From Letharia columbiana (lineage: Eukaryota; Ascomycota; Lecanoromycetes; Lecanorales; Parmeliaceae), in assembly GCF_014066305.1 (NCBI RefSeq), contig NW_023501089.1:124001-188000 (forward strand): DNA of 64,000 bases. Reading direction: 5' to 3'. A model generated the notes under the pieces. That model did not search any database. It saw only the letters and a program-made list of their open reading frames with translations, and was not told the DNA's origin. A program made the translations under genes and the position numbers. Each line of letters opens with the position of its first letter. Position 1 is the first letter of the stretch. Shown piece by piece: positions 43,682 to 54,669 of the stretch.

Positions 43682-44501
43682 TCACAGATATCTCTCCGCA
43701 ATACACAGTGCATAGTAAATGCTCGTAGCGAGCGTCGCCATAGCGCACGCGTAAGAAGCTCCATGAAAAGCACGCCACTTGTTGTACAAGGTCTTGAGTT
43801 CCGGCGACTCAGAACCATCGTTCCGGATACCGTTTCCGTCACCGACTGATGCTAGAACTTGATCAGCGAGCCCATCCGTAGTCCGTGCGATCCGGGCTGA
43901 ACATCGATTCACATACCAACGTTGATCTTATCTCCTTGCCACTGAGACCCTGTCCTCCCACGGGCTTTCTCCTCACGAACTGATCCTCACCGTCAGCATA
44001 ATTTTCCATACTTTCATGCATCTGAGACTGATGCCCATCGTCAACGTACCACTGTGCAATTTCCACATAGTACTTGTAGCCTTCGGAACGAAAATGAACG
44101 CGTTCGCCGCCGAGAAGACAAACATCGCTGTGAAGGACAGCATCACGGTCAAGCGATCACCTCCGTCCGGTTGGCCTTGCACGGAATTTGAACCTGGGAA
44201 AGGAGCGGTCTTTCCGGCTCCGGGGTATGTCAATGCCAGCAGCATAGTCACGATCATGTGCATCTTGAAGTACATGGGCCAGATGGCGGCTTGGAGGATA
44301 CGGAAGTGGGCTTCGGTGAGAGCGTTTTTGGCGGTGATGTTGACGAGGAAAGATTGGTAGATCTGTGCTCCGAGGAGGAAGGCTAGGCTGTTGGGGAAGT
44401 CAGGTCAGTTGTTGTCCGCGGGTGGACGGCACAGGAAGTTGGAGTACTGACAGGGAAATGTGATGGAAAGTCAGATTGGTGAAGAGAGCGAGGATGGGCA
44501 T
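43682..44501 (-). CDS. TMEM205-like (DUF4149) integral membrane protein
   Basis: Three exons: 44501-44452, 44387-44050 and 43851-43682, giving 185 residues. Introns are 64 bp (GTCAGT...CAACAG) and 198 bp (GTACGT...TTCTAG). Seen in order: 'HHISLLAFLLGAQIYQSF' (TM1), 'LTEAHFRILQAAIWPMYFKM', 'MIVTMLLALTYPG' (TM2), 'LTVMLSFTAMFVFSAANAFI' (TM3), 'KTLYNKWRAFHGASYACAM' and a last hydrophobic helix. The 'KTLYNKWRAFHG' segment corresponds to the 'LNKxFGxxHG' motif of TMEM205-like proteins. The 198-bp intron is long for this genome and contains an open stretch (43863-44066) in another frame. A shorter intron starting at GTGAGG (about 43990) would also keep frame, but would add about 15 residues and need a frame switch upstream. 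The function is unknown; the human relative is linked to drug resistance. Confidence 0.72.
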
Positions 44502-45505
44502 CTTGACGTTGTTGAGTGGCTGATTGCTTGGGTCGGTGATGATATGGAGGTTTTGGTGGATCTGTGTTGGCATCAAGGATCTCTTTGGTGATGGGAGGAC
44601 GAAGCAGTTGAAGGTCTATGCTTTGCCAAGCCACTAAATTGACCAACGCAGCAACACATACCCTGTTAAGGGAGAGATGGAGGTGCAAAGGCAATGGGTG
44701 ACGTTGAAGACGGAGGGACGGGCTGAGTCGTGCTCAAGTTTTGGTGACTGAAAGAACTGGCGAGGATGTAAAGTGTCAAATGAGTCTTCATCTCCTAAAG
44801 AGAGTTTGCAAGTGTTAGATGACTTTCCAAGTCATGAGGGACAAATAGGGGGAGGAGGAAGGATATACCGGAGCTAGCTGAAGCCAAAGTGGCGAGCTGC
44901 AGCTTCCCATTGAGCAGTACTAGGCTTACTTCCCTATACCTGAGAATGTAGCAAAAGTCTTCGATAGAGGGCGAAAACCGTTAATGGAGTCGTAGAAGGC
45001 CGACGGTTACCAGAGAATTTTAACAGTTTTTCACAGACTTTTCCTGACAATCGTCGTTTCACCTGCGAGGGAGAACTTGTAGAGTTTGGGCGTCGTGCCA
45101 GAAAAAAGTGACAAATCGCATAGACTTTCGCTAAAAAACACATGCAGGGAATCGTGTTTTCTATCAATGTTTGATCCTTTCTATTTGGAATCCTTTGATA
45201 GAAAGAGTGGACTTGTTTTAACCGATATCCAGAGAAGTGTGCGTAGGTGAAATAAAAGCGAGCCTTCTCCTATTGTGAATTGAAATTCTATCTATGCATG
45301 ACTCATGCTACATACTCTTACGAAAGCGCACTTGCCGCAATAAGATCAAACGACCTTGTTATTATCGGACCATCCCACATGGTAAGCAAACGCAGAGTGT
45401 GCTTTGTATTGATGGTAGATTATTAGATGGATCTAGCTTGCATGCTCTGAGTCATTTCCATCTTCCCACCCGGAGCTCTCTCCCTGACGCATCATTGTCC
45501 AGAAC
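44502..45505. other. Intergenic, contains dispersed repeat copy 2
   Basis: No gene supported. The promoter side of the TMEM205-like gene is included. The repeat at 44965-45315 is listed separately. Confidence 0.5.
44965..45315 (+). repeat. Dispersed degenerate repeat, copy 2
   Basis: It carries GATAGAGGGCGAAAACC, CGTGCCAGAAAAAAGTGACA, a CATAGACTTTC block, GCGAGCCTTCTCCTATTGTG and ATGCATGACTCATGCTACAT in the same order as 37365-37745. It abuts the 3' end of the F-box gene at 45506. Confidence 0.55.
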
Positions 45506-46051
45506 TCAGAGGCCACCACTATCACCCGCACCAGACCTTCGCTGTTTATTTTCCATGCCCCATACAATGATCATCTCAGCTGCCAAGCAGCGATCGCATC
45601 TGCGGGGATATGAAGATGGTGATCCGAGTGGGATCTTCTCCAGATCCTTCAAGCAGACAAACTCATCTCTGATTCCCTCATCCTCGAAGTGACTAGCTCC
45701 GAGGACCTCACAACAGGAGTAGCACGGATAGTGATCGGGTGCGAAGAGATATGGGTGTTTGCGTTCGGTGAGGGAGAGCTGGTACTGTCTGACGGTTCTG
45801 GTCCTGTAATTCTCGCTGGGTACGGTCTTGTCAAGAGGGTTGTAAGGAGTGATCGGACTGAGCTGCTGGCGAGGGATGACGTGGCGGAGTATGGGGTGAG
45901 TGCGGCGGAGTATCGTAAGAGATAAGCCTTGCTCGTCATCGTTGGAGAGGTGGTCGAAGATCTGCTGTTTGAGTTCTAGGGGGAGGGCGAGAAGTGGTGG
46001 CAGTACTTGACCGTCTTCCATGGTGATGGCGACTGATTCTGAAACTTGCAT
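45506..46051 (-). CDS. F-box protein with CxxC...CxxC zinc-like motif
   Basis: A single exon. I start at the Met at 46051 (181 residues). The frame is open upstream to 46168, but that part is unlike the family, and a Met at 46021 directly before the F-box is also possible. The F-box reads 'VLPPLLALPLELKQQIFDHL', then 'LTILRRTHPILRHVIPRQQL'. 'LTERKHPYLFAPDHYPCYSC' and 'YPRRCDRCLA' supply the two Cys pairs. The order matches the gene at 14.3 kb and the two neighbours upstream (46.2 and 46.6 kb), with which it forms a same-strand tandem array. It presumably acts as an SCF substrate adaptor; the target is unknown. It is the only member of the array without an obvious break. Confidence 0.7.
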   Translation of the reverse strand: MQVSESVAITMEDGQVLPPLLALPLELKQQIFDHLSNDDEQGLSLTILRRTHPILRHVIPRQQLSPITPYNPLDKTVPSENYRTRTVRQYQLSLTERKHPYLFAPDHYPCYSCCEVLGASHFEDEGIRDEFVCLKDLEKIPLGSPSSYPRRCDRCLAAEMIIVWGMENKQRRSGAGDSGGL

Positions 46052-46241
46052 GGTAACTGTGGATGATGTCGTTGAGAAAAGAACGGTGAAGGAAGCTGGT
46101 GGGTGGAAGACATGGACGCTGTGAAAGTGATATGCATAAGCTTGTGTTGTCGTCTGTGTCAAAAGCATTGTGTTTGAGCTAGAACCGTCCGCCCAATTGA
46201 TGTAATCAGATAAGAGACCTCGTGTTACCGCCCGTCAACAC

Positions 46242-46525
46242 CAGAATCACCCCGCTTCGTACCATACCTCCAACTCCTCCCTGGCAAAGGCTTCCAAGCA
46301 GCAATGGCACAAGTAGTGCTCGGATGGAAAGAGGTAAGGGTGGTCGCGGTCAGCTAGCAGACGAAAGTAGCCGGGATTTCAGAGACCACTATGGGCTTGG
46401 GGGATCAGGCGGCGGAAGGACGGATGGGTGCAGCGAAGGATCATCAGAGACAGCGAATGTATTCCGTTTCGATGCCACAAGATGTTCAACTGAAGTTCGG
46501 GAGGGAGGGTGGGAAGTGGTGGCGG
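46242..46525 (-). pseudogene. F-box/zinc gene relic (middle of tandem array)
   Basis: One minus frame reads 'PPLPTLPPELQLNILWHRNG', 'LSLMILRCTHPSFRRLIPQ', then TGA, then 'LLADRDHPYLFPSEHYLCHC' and 'CLEAFAREELEVWYEAG', then a stop. This is collinear with the genes on both sides ('LLALPLPLKQRVFAYL', 'EREHPYLFPFRSYPCYCC'). No Met opens the frame, the Pro of YPC is Leu, and the second Cys pair is absent. It shows no run of 60 codons after a Met, so an ORF scan would miss it. Confidence 0.65.
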
Positions 46526-46641
46526 GTTAGACGTGGGTGTAGAATTTCAGGTTGTACCCTGGGTCTGAGAAGAGGAAGCGGCAATGCCCGATGCATCTGC
46601 ACACACTTGCCGCTCTTTTCTAATGCCTTCGAGAAAAACGG

Positions 46642-47212
46642 CTATGACCTCAAAATCCCGCGCTTGCCATTGGAAGCGGCGAGGCGAAGCTCCGAGTCGT
46701 GTTCATACAGTAGCCACTCTTCTTCGATATTTTTGCGGAGCCGATATTCGCGGATGTGATTTTGAATCATTTGAGGCAGAGTGAGGAACAGTGACTGCTC
46801 AGATACGGGCGCGGGATTGGACGTCATCGTGATGGTCTGAAGACAGAACGCGACGGTCCCAAACCCGTGTGCAGAATCTGCAGCGACGTTCCAACTCCAC
46901 TTCGTATCTAAACCTGCGTGCGAAGCACCTGCCCGGATAAACCTCCAAGCAGCAGTAGCACGGGTAGGATCGGAACGGAAAGAGATAGGGGTGCTCGCGT
47001 TCAGCGGTCCAGAGTTGGCACTTCTTGGTCTGTCGGGTCGAAGAGTAGCCACGAGGTATCGACCTGCGCAGTATAGGGTGGGTTCGGCGTAGGAGGAAGA
47101 GAGAGAGATTGTGAGGCTCGTCTAGGTAGGCAAAGACCCGCTGTTTGAGCGGAAGAGGGAGAGCGAGGAGTGGGGGCAGCTTCTTTTCAGGAGGCGTGGG
47201 CTGCTCGGTCAT
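46642..47212 (-). pseudogene. F-box/zinc gene with probable frameshift
   Basis: From the Met at 47212 the frame reads 'KKLPPLLALPLPLKQRVFAY', 'LSLFLLRRTHPILRRSIPR', 'EREHPYLFPFRSYPCYCC' and 'ERRCRFCTRVWD', a complete F-box plus two Cys pairs. It stops at 46799 (137 residues). A second frame, open to 46642, carries a charged helical tail ('MIQNHIREYRLRKNIEEEW') of the kind expected at the C-terminus of this family. No intron with acceptable length joins them, so a one-base indel near 46830 is likely. The 137-residue product could still be functional, as both domains precede the break. Confidence 0.55.
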
Positions 47213-48403
47213 GCTTTTTGACCACTTCGGCAGAGGAGTTGTAGCGAGAGATGAATTGCCGGAAAGAATGATGGGTGCGTCATCAGATCTTCAAAGGTAG
47301 GCCAGGGTCCTCGGCTGCAACATAGGCAAATGCGTCTGGCCTGAGCTCATTAGGAAGGCCATTAGGAAGAGCCCCGAGCGGTGGGGGCTTTGCGCCCGGT
47401 AACATTTGCGAGGCCGTCTGATATAGGTACCATTAGCCTGGCTTTGCCAGTGGTCGCGTGTAAAATTGGCAGGTGAGGTCCTAAATGGTGAAGTATAGAC
47501 GGAAGGATTAGAAGAAGAGAATTGTAAAAAGAAAAACTAAACCTTTACTGCAGAGCTTGCAACTGACTTGCATGAAACACGGACCTGTCTAGCTTCGGAG
47601 ATTGTGGCGACCCGTCGGTGACCCTCGGTCAATTCAGAATGGGATTTGATGATACCCTACAATCTCCTGGACGGCATTTAGTATTACTCTCTTCACATTT
47701 TCTTCAGGTATCTACTCAGATGTGAGCGCTCGATTTTTCTTGTCGTGATCCTGAAGGATTCGGTGCTTGAGGATCGAATATCCATATTTATAGCTCGCGT
47801 GGCATACTGTGTCAAATCGTTCGATGCCCATCTATCCTAGGACGTTTTTTCCAGCAGAGCGGGGACCTGGGAACGTTTGAAGAAAAATTGAAGTCTGTAG
47901 TGGCGACTTTGTTGATCTTCGCGCCGGTTTAGGGTATCATACCTAGAAACGTTGTCGTGTTCGAGGGTGTTTGCTTCAGGTTTTAGGTACTATACAGCAA
48001 GATCACTCCCCATTGGTACTTTTTCTGCTAATATGTTATAGGCACGTACCACTTCAGTTGCCACCTTTGTTCGTCACCTCGCCTGGCACTTGCTAGGTCG
48101 GAAGAGAGAACTGATTACCAGCAAGTATTAGCGCTCTCCACGACAATAATGTTGCAGCGGAGTTCACCTCGGATGGCACTTCCCAGGTCGGAACGAAGAA
48201 TCAATATTGAGCGAGTATTTCAGGATGACAGCGTTGCAAGGATATCAGGCTAAACTTGATATCAGAGGCCCACGTGGGCAGACGAAGATAACAAGCTTGT
48301 CAACTGGCAAACAATGCTTGCGCTGGGGAGACAGCAAGTCGTCTCTACATCATGCACGCAACTACACCTCATCCACCTGGCGAAACCCGAGACCTGGTGC
48401 CAG
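47213..48403. other. Intergenic with a diverged tandem duplication
   Basis: No gene supported. 48070-48160 and 48162-48242 share 'TCACCTCGnnTGGCACTT..nAGGTCGGAA' and later 'AGCAAGTATT/GCGAGTATTT...ATG.TTGCA', a two-copy tandem repeat of about 85-90 bp downstream of the P450 stop codon. Confidence 0.5.
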
Positions 48404-50413
48404 TCACAAAAGCATGCCGGTCTCCTGCCTCTTGCTTATCTTGACTCGAAATCCTTCCTGCTTGACGAACCAATCATTGTACACTGTCCACTCAGCGTCT
48501 TTCTCCGCCATCTCGATATCGAAGCGCAGTACCAGCTCCGGGATGAGCTTGTTCATTTCCATGAGCGATATGTTTTTACCTAGGCAAGTACGAGGGCCGC
48601 GGCCGAACTGTTCCCGTCAATACTTGTTAGCAAGTTTCGTTCTTCTCGCGTCTTTTCTCTTCCCAAGAGAGTGAAGAGAGTGAGTGCTGTTGACGCCAAG
48701 GTAATTTCTTTCTTGGCGCACCCCTGTGGGAGTGTGCACCAATTAGACCGCCCACTGAGGGTGGGACAACGGGCATTGCTTGAGAGAGTATTTGGGTCAG
48801 GAATACCGCATTCTGAGCACCACGAGTAGTTGTGGTTGCTGGGTTGCTGAAGACGAGGAGAGCATCAAAAGCACTAACCGTGAAGAAGTACTGCTCCATC
48901 TTGTTCTCTCCATCCATACTTCCCTCCTCCAGCCACCTCTCTGGCCGGAAGACATCGGCGTCCTCTCCATATACGGATCGGTTGGCGTGGGCGACCCAGG
49001 GATTAATGCCAACATTCGTCTGCGAAGAACCGTCAATGGTAAGGTTTTAAGGCCATTTATTGCAGGAGACACGGTGACTTACACCTTCCGGAAAGAAACG
49101 CCCGGCCAAATTAAGGCCTCCTTTAGGCACCACACGCGGCAAGTGCAGACCATTTGGCAATATTCTCAACGACTCCTTAATCACCGCCTGCAAGTAAGGG
49201 ACATTCTGCGCCTCCTTCACCGAAACCCTCTTGCTTGCCTCGTCCCTCTTCCCCAAGGCCTCTTGCAACTCTTCACGAAGCTTGCCCAGCACCCTTGGAT
49301 TCTTGATCAGATAGTAAACAATATTCGCGGTCGAGGCAGCCGTGGTCTCTCCGCCCGCAAGCACATTCATCGACATGTGATAGAAAATATCCTCAGCCTT
49401 GAAACTCTCAGGGTTCCTTCGGACTTTCGCAAGCAGAGAGCCTGTTTGATTAGTGTACAAGAGGTCACCACCTTCAGTCTTCTCTTCATCCATCGCTTTC
49501 TCTGATTCTAGGCGTCGGTTCCAGTCATCTATGGCTCGGCCTGCGAATTGCATAATGTGTGCTATGCCTCCACCGCGTTCCTTGGGGGCTAGCCATTGCC
49601 ATATCCTGTACGTGGTAGGGTGCCACTCGTGGTATATTCCCGCAACCATACCGTAGAATGCATAAGAATGGATGGTCTCCAGGATTCCGGCGATATCTGT
49701 CCCTTTCTGAAGGAAGCCAAAAGGCTTGCCAAACTGAACAGAGCTGGTCAGTATCCGAATGTTACATCAGGATTTCATAAAATCGCTGCTCACGGAGAGT
49801 GACCCAACAGCATCAAAGGCATAGTACTTCAACCAATCACCCATGTCGACTGTCTTCCCCTCTTTAGCAAACCCCGACAGTCTCTCCACAAACTCGTTCG
49901 TCACGCCATCGACCTGATATTCAATATTCACGAGCGCGCTAGTCTGATACAATGAGTTCACCTGGCGTATGCGTGCCGCGTGATGAGCGTTGTCAAGTGT
50001 GGTGAAGGTACTCGGTTCTGCATTCGGCAAACCCCACCCTGCATATCGTGGCGCCTGCAAAGACCAATCAATGAGGAGCGCTCTGGATTCTGCAAAACAC
50101 CTCGACAGACCTTGACCAAAGGGTCCCTAGAGCGATAAATGATCTTGGAGGCTTCCAAATCGTCGATACTATACTCGTTGGGGGCAATGCGAACGATGGG
50201 TCCATATTTCTTATGCAAATCCATATTGATCTTGTGGCCTTGTCTCGAGTATGTTGACCTCGCATACCAGAACCGAGTGAACCTTGCCAGCCACGGGCCC
50301 TGCACATCTCTCAGAGGCGAGGCATAGGCCTGGTAAAGTTTACTTAAACAAATCCAAAGCCCCAGAGCCAGGGCGAACCAGAGAGCGACATCGGAAACAT
50401 TCGGGAGCGACAT
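48404..50413 (-). CDS. Cytochrome P450 monooxygenase, pisatin-demethylase-like
   Basis: Five exons: 50413-50111, 50054-49794, 49733-49083, 49019-48879 and 48607-48404. Introns are 56, 60, 63 and 271 bp, all GT...AG and all phase 0. The protein has 519 residues. Seen: an N-terminal membrane anchor (about 8-27, 'ALWFALALGLWICLSKLY'), 'HKKYGPIVRIAPNEYSI', 'FDAVGSLSFGKPFGFLQKG' restored by splicing, I-helix 'AGGETTAAS', K-helix ExxR ('KESLR'), 'FRPERW', and heme loop 'FGRGPRTCLG' with the Cys ligand at residue 460. It is an ER-bound oxygenase that needs a P450 reductase. Overall it resembles fungal pisatin demethylase/benzoate-type clans, but the substrate cannot be told. The last intron is unusually long and remains open in frame for much of its length, so exons 1-4 look like a truncated ORF if it is not removed. 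Confidence 0.9.
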
Positions 50414-53400
50414 TTCTATTGGCTAAAGACAAGAATGGCGGGGTTCCGGGATGTCGCGAACCGGAGAAAAGATTGGTGGAAGATGAAGGAGCGAGAGGTT
50501 GTATATGTAGTAAACCATCGACAAGGGGTGCCTTAAAAGCCTCGTTGTTACCCATGCTCGCGTTACGTACATGGTTCTTGAGGAAACCCCCGGGCCACCT
50601 TACCCTTGGCTCGCTCAGATTGACATCCAGGGTGCAGCGGATCCTTGGACGAATCAGAACGCTGGAATTGAGGATTAAATACTGTCCCCAACGCCCGGGG
50701 AGACTCTCCCCGCGGAGTCTAGAATCCCAACCAAATTCGGGAATATTTAGCATGCAGTATGCACCTTACTTGTAGCGTGTCCTGAGTCAGCTCTATTTTA
50801 TGCGGGTTCGCTGACGCACGAGCCACTCTGGAGCTGTCTTTGATGGCTTTGGCTTTGCGCCACACATTTCAACATACGTAGTTTCTGTATCCATTTGCCC
50901 GTCGCAAATCCTAGCACCAAGTGACTGACAACCTCAGAGCAAAGTGCAAGGAGACGTCAACAGACTAGAGGTAGATCATTCAGCTCATGCCACGTGGGGA
51001 TCCTTACTAGTGAGCCGCCACCGTCGAGCCGAAACAAGGGCGCGCAACAAGATTCATGTCGAGCTGAAACCTGCCGAGAAAATGAGATGAGCCTTGGCGT
51101 TGGTGACGATATGGAATACGTGCAAGGGTATGTTGCAAGATAGATGGTGACGTATGAGGATGTTGTCTGCAGCCTTGATTTCTCGGCCCTCTCAGTGCAT
51201 GATCTACGGAGTACGCACGCAGCAGTGCCTTAGGCTTGGCGCCCAAGTTAACGCTTGCGAGCTAAGCCCTGGGGGGTAAGTGTGGTGAGGGTGCGCAGGG
51301 TGCCGCGGGACCCCGGGCGGGGGCTGAAGCAAGCATTGTCAGCTCGAATTTGAATAAAATCAGGCTGGAATACATACATCCATTAGAAATTGAAGTTCTG
51401 CTCTTCAATTCGCAGTCATATGCAAGCTCCGCACATGTCGGGAGCAGCTCTTTGATGAAGAGACTCTGGTCTTGGCGAGGTCTTGGAGGGTGTCCGAGGG
51501 CAGTGCCATATCAGTCCCGAGGATCTACGCAAGTTACAAGCTTACAAGCTGCTTCTGGCTTTCCAATCTCGATACGATACCATTGGCGTCTCTCCACGCT
51601 AGAGCGTAAGATGAGGAGGGTGTTGATTAGGAATCAGAGAATTGATTTTATTAAACCATGGACAGTAGATTTCATGACCACTGCTGAGCCCTCAAGTATT
51701 GCTTTTATGCTCCACTGGTTCATTGCCGCTATGCTACTTGAGGACCCCGCTTCAGCGACGGCCAAATGATCTCCACTTGAACGCTCTGGGTTCCGCGTTT
51801 CTACTCATGGCACAGAGATTCAATTCCAATGCCACGCAACCTCCACAAATCACACCGACTCGTATGAATACTTTAAAACCCGATCATAGACCCAAGACAA
51901 ATGGAAAGGCCAAACCGCCACATTTTGTGAACCGTTAGCATGCTTGACGAGCCACCATGCCCAAGAACCAAAGCCTCTGCAACTTATCAGGCAGTAATAG
52001 AACAATACGTGGAATAAATGAGATGGTATGTCGTGCGCCGAGATTGGCGGGTTATCGACGTTCGGTGGTCTTGGATCATAATCATATATTGTATCCGTGG
52101 GTGGATCTTTGCCCCGACGCGCAATTGTATTCGCCCATATCTTCTGAAGCTGACTCTAGCAAGCAGTGAAAACCCTTTGACATGCTGTTGGAGTTCGCCT
52201 TCACCAAATGATAATGACTCAGTGTCCAAATAAAAAACCAAAAACCAAACCCCCCCAACGCCCTTTTTTTTTTCTGTTTCAGGTCCCAGAAACGATATTG
52301 TCTTTACTGTATTAAACGTGTGATTGTATGCGTGGCCCGTTGAGGCCAAACAGGTCGACAAATTGATAATGCTCCCAGCATGGTAGGGCTAGCCACCTAC
52401 TATTAGTAGGCTTCACAGCCATTCTTCTCCTTCTTAATACAACAACTTCCACACCACATTCCAATACAATGACAGCACTGGCGTTCTTTTGCCACAGGCC
52501 TTTGCTACTACCTCTACATGGAAACACCGCTCCATAGAACTAGTCAATCCATCACCTTTGAACAGTTTGGCTGGACAAGTTTGATGAGGGCAAAGTATGG
52601 TCGGTCGACAGCGCAGTCTCGATTCGGATGTAGCGGAGGGATTATTCATGTCTGTCGGAAAGATGAGGGAATGCTCACTTACTAGACGACTCGTTGGGGG
52701 ACGAGGCTGCAGTCTGGACCATCTTCCATTATCAATTTAGCTCCTCCATACCGTCCGAGACGCAGGTGAAAACGCAGCTTGAGACGTAGTTCCGGGGCAC
52801 AACTTGGGGCCCAGTTTGAGATGTAGGCAGTTCAGGCGCGTAACCAGAAATAGATTCCGGTTTTCACAAAGGTTCTCTTAAGTACGTCACTCGAGCTGCA
52901 AGGCAAATGGTTTTACGCATAGAGTTGTTTTTATTCAACATGATTTGACGGGAAGCGCTGATTTATTCTGGTGGATACCCGCAAAAGTATGCGCGAAGAA
53001 AGAAAAAGAGAGCTTTCTCCTGTTGGGTTTTTGGAGTTTGATATTCCCGAAATCTGTCGCGGTAGGAGACTCAAGCGAGTTCAGAGACGATTATATAATT
53101 GAGCTCATTAGGAAGATCATCAAAAGTTGCCAACGAGGCTTGCACTGAGGACAACAGAGATACGCGATTGATGTAGAAGTTTTCGTAGCAGACGAGGCTA
53201 GTGTGCGGAAACTATTTCGGTGTAAGGCGTACGCATTCTTACAGCCTGAGACCGGAAACGCCGTTGAGATGTATGAAGTCCTCGCAGCGGACCCTGCTTG
53301 GTTACGGGAACCTGAGACATTGATAAGGATGTACTGTTTAGGTTTCAGCTACTCGACAGACATCATGGGCTCTGTTTCTCGAGTGTCTGAGGAGCGGCAA

Positions 53401-53674
53401 TCTTATGAGGCGGCTCTTTACTTCAGTTGCAGTTCTCATAGCTATTTGCTAAGTCCTTCTGGTGCGGATCTAGTGTGAAGATTGTGGAAGTGGAGAGAGA
53501 GCGCTTGGGAGACATTCCTTTGAGAGTTGGTCATAGCATTGATGTAAGCATTAATCTGAATGCTCGCGAGACGTATGAATGCTTGACTAGCTACACATTG
53601 TGTACCCAGGCGCAAAAGGCTGCTAAATATCCGGCTTCGACTCCCACCATAACTATCCAGCAAGCCTGTTTCAT
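50414..53674. other. Intergenic, 3.3 kb without a supported gene
   Basis: ORFs up to 163 codons (plus 50284-50775, plus 51350-51769) show no motif. 52830-53030 contains fragments like the dispersed repeat (GAGAGCTTTCTCCTGTTG). The plus ORF 53203-53478 has coherent composition but no recognisable family. Confidence 0.45.
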
Positions 53675-53971
53675 TCATGCTGCAGCATAACATGAACGGC
53701 GGTCCGCAACGAGCAAAGGCATATCGGCAAAATGGCGGCGCTCGTAGGCTAGTTTCCACCTGACTTCTTCGCTGATCTTGGTAAAAGTGTAGAAGCCGTG
53801 CAATGCTGGATCCCCAAAGTCGCGAACGTATTGGACCCGATAACTCTCCTCGTCGTCGGCAATTATCCTGCACATGTTGTTGACGAGGGCCATGCGAGCT
53901 CTGTCGCGGAAAGAAACTCGAGACATGATCAGGTAGTGAATCTCGATGGGAAGGCTGGAAAAGGTTGCCAT
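53675..53971 (-). CDS. Small F-box-like protein
   Basis: 98 residues. The N-terminus 'FSSLPIEIHYLIMSRVSFRD' and 'MALVNNMCRIIADDEESYR' is a compact F-box, followed by 'GDPALHGFYTFTKISEEVRW' and a charged end. It lacks the CxxC pairs of the other F-box genes here and is of a different subtype. It may be full-length or a 3'-truncated copy. A longer minus ORF overlaps in another frame (53442-54122) without any motif. Confidence 0.5.
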   Translation of the reverse strand: MATFSSLPIEIHYLIMSRVSFRDRARMALVNNMCRIIADDEESYRVQYVRDFGDPALHGFYTFTKISEEVRWKLAYERRHFADMPLLVADRRSCYAAA

Positions 53972-54255
53972 GAGGCTCTGGTTGGGGCAAATATCGTGGC
54001 GTCGGAAATGGAAGTAGGAAGGATTTGGCGATGTGAGTCCGAGATGCTTTATAATTTGCAGTAGGGAAGGTCAGTTGGAAGAGAAAAGCGAGCTTGTGAG
54101 GTTCTTGGGGAAAGCTCGGCAACGGAGGGAAACTTGAACAGGTAGAGAATCATCGGCGTTCCGACTTCATATACAAGTCCGCACAAGGCTAGCGGGTGTC
54201 TACAGTGAGACGCGGTACAGATTGCCCGTAACTGGATTTTCTTGGCCACTAGTGT

Positions 54256-54663
54256 CGCAACAGTGAGGCCATACACAAAACAACGCATGCACAAGTAGAT
54301 ATGTAGATAGATGATTGGGCATATCCAAACTGGGGAGCTAAGACCTTTTTGGACATGCAAATAGTCCAAAAAGGCCCCCAGGCTAGAAACTCCCATGTCT
54401 AAGCGACATACCCTGGAGTGAAATGAGGCTATATACAGGTGTGGGTGAATGGGAGAAAATAATATAGCTCTGACAGAGACGAAATCGAATGAAGAGCCGT
54501 TGATAGGTGCAAAACAGGTGGCTATATAGTCATACTAAACACCTATCCCAACCCCTTACCGGGGTACCAATAGAGGTACCACAAGGGTACCAAACGAACG
54601 GCTAATAAAAGCCATTAACGCTATAGCCTCATAATAAACTCACTAACCAAGTCCACTGTTGCG
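54256..54663. mobile_element. Short 408-bp repeat unit with inverted ends, not RIP-mutated
   Basis: The ends are CGCAACAGTG (54256-54265) and CACTGTTGCG (54654-54663), a perfect 10-bp inverted repeat. An internal hairpin (CCTTTTTGGAC...GTCCAAAAAGG) lies near 54342-54379. The left 140 bp recur, mutated, at 54670-54800. The right 190 bp recur at about 58560-58725. It therefore looks like an internally deleted, non-autonomous derivative of the adjacent long unit. Its superfamily is not determined. Confidence 0.5.
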
Positions 54664-54669
54664 ATTAGT

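Noticed and set aside
44050..44100. Frameshift in the TMEM205-like gene
   Set aside because: Explained better by a GTACGT donor and a 198-bp intron, which restores the family pattern without an indel.
48607..48917. Reading P450 exon 4 through the intron as a C-terminal extension
   Set aside because: It lacks the heme-binding Cys. Splicing at GTTAGT to CAG|TTCGGCCGC gives the canonical heme loop in phase.
53203..53478. 91-codon plus ORF near the small F-box gene
   Set aside because: Composition is plausible but there is no motif, intron or homology that I can point to.
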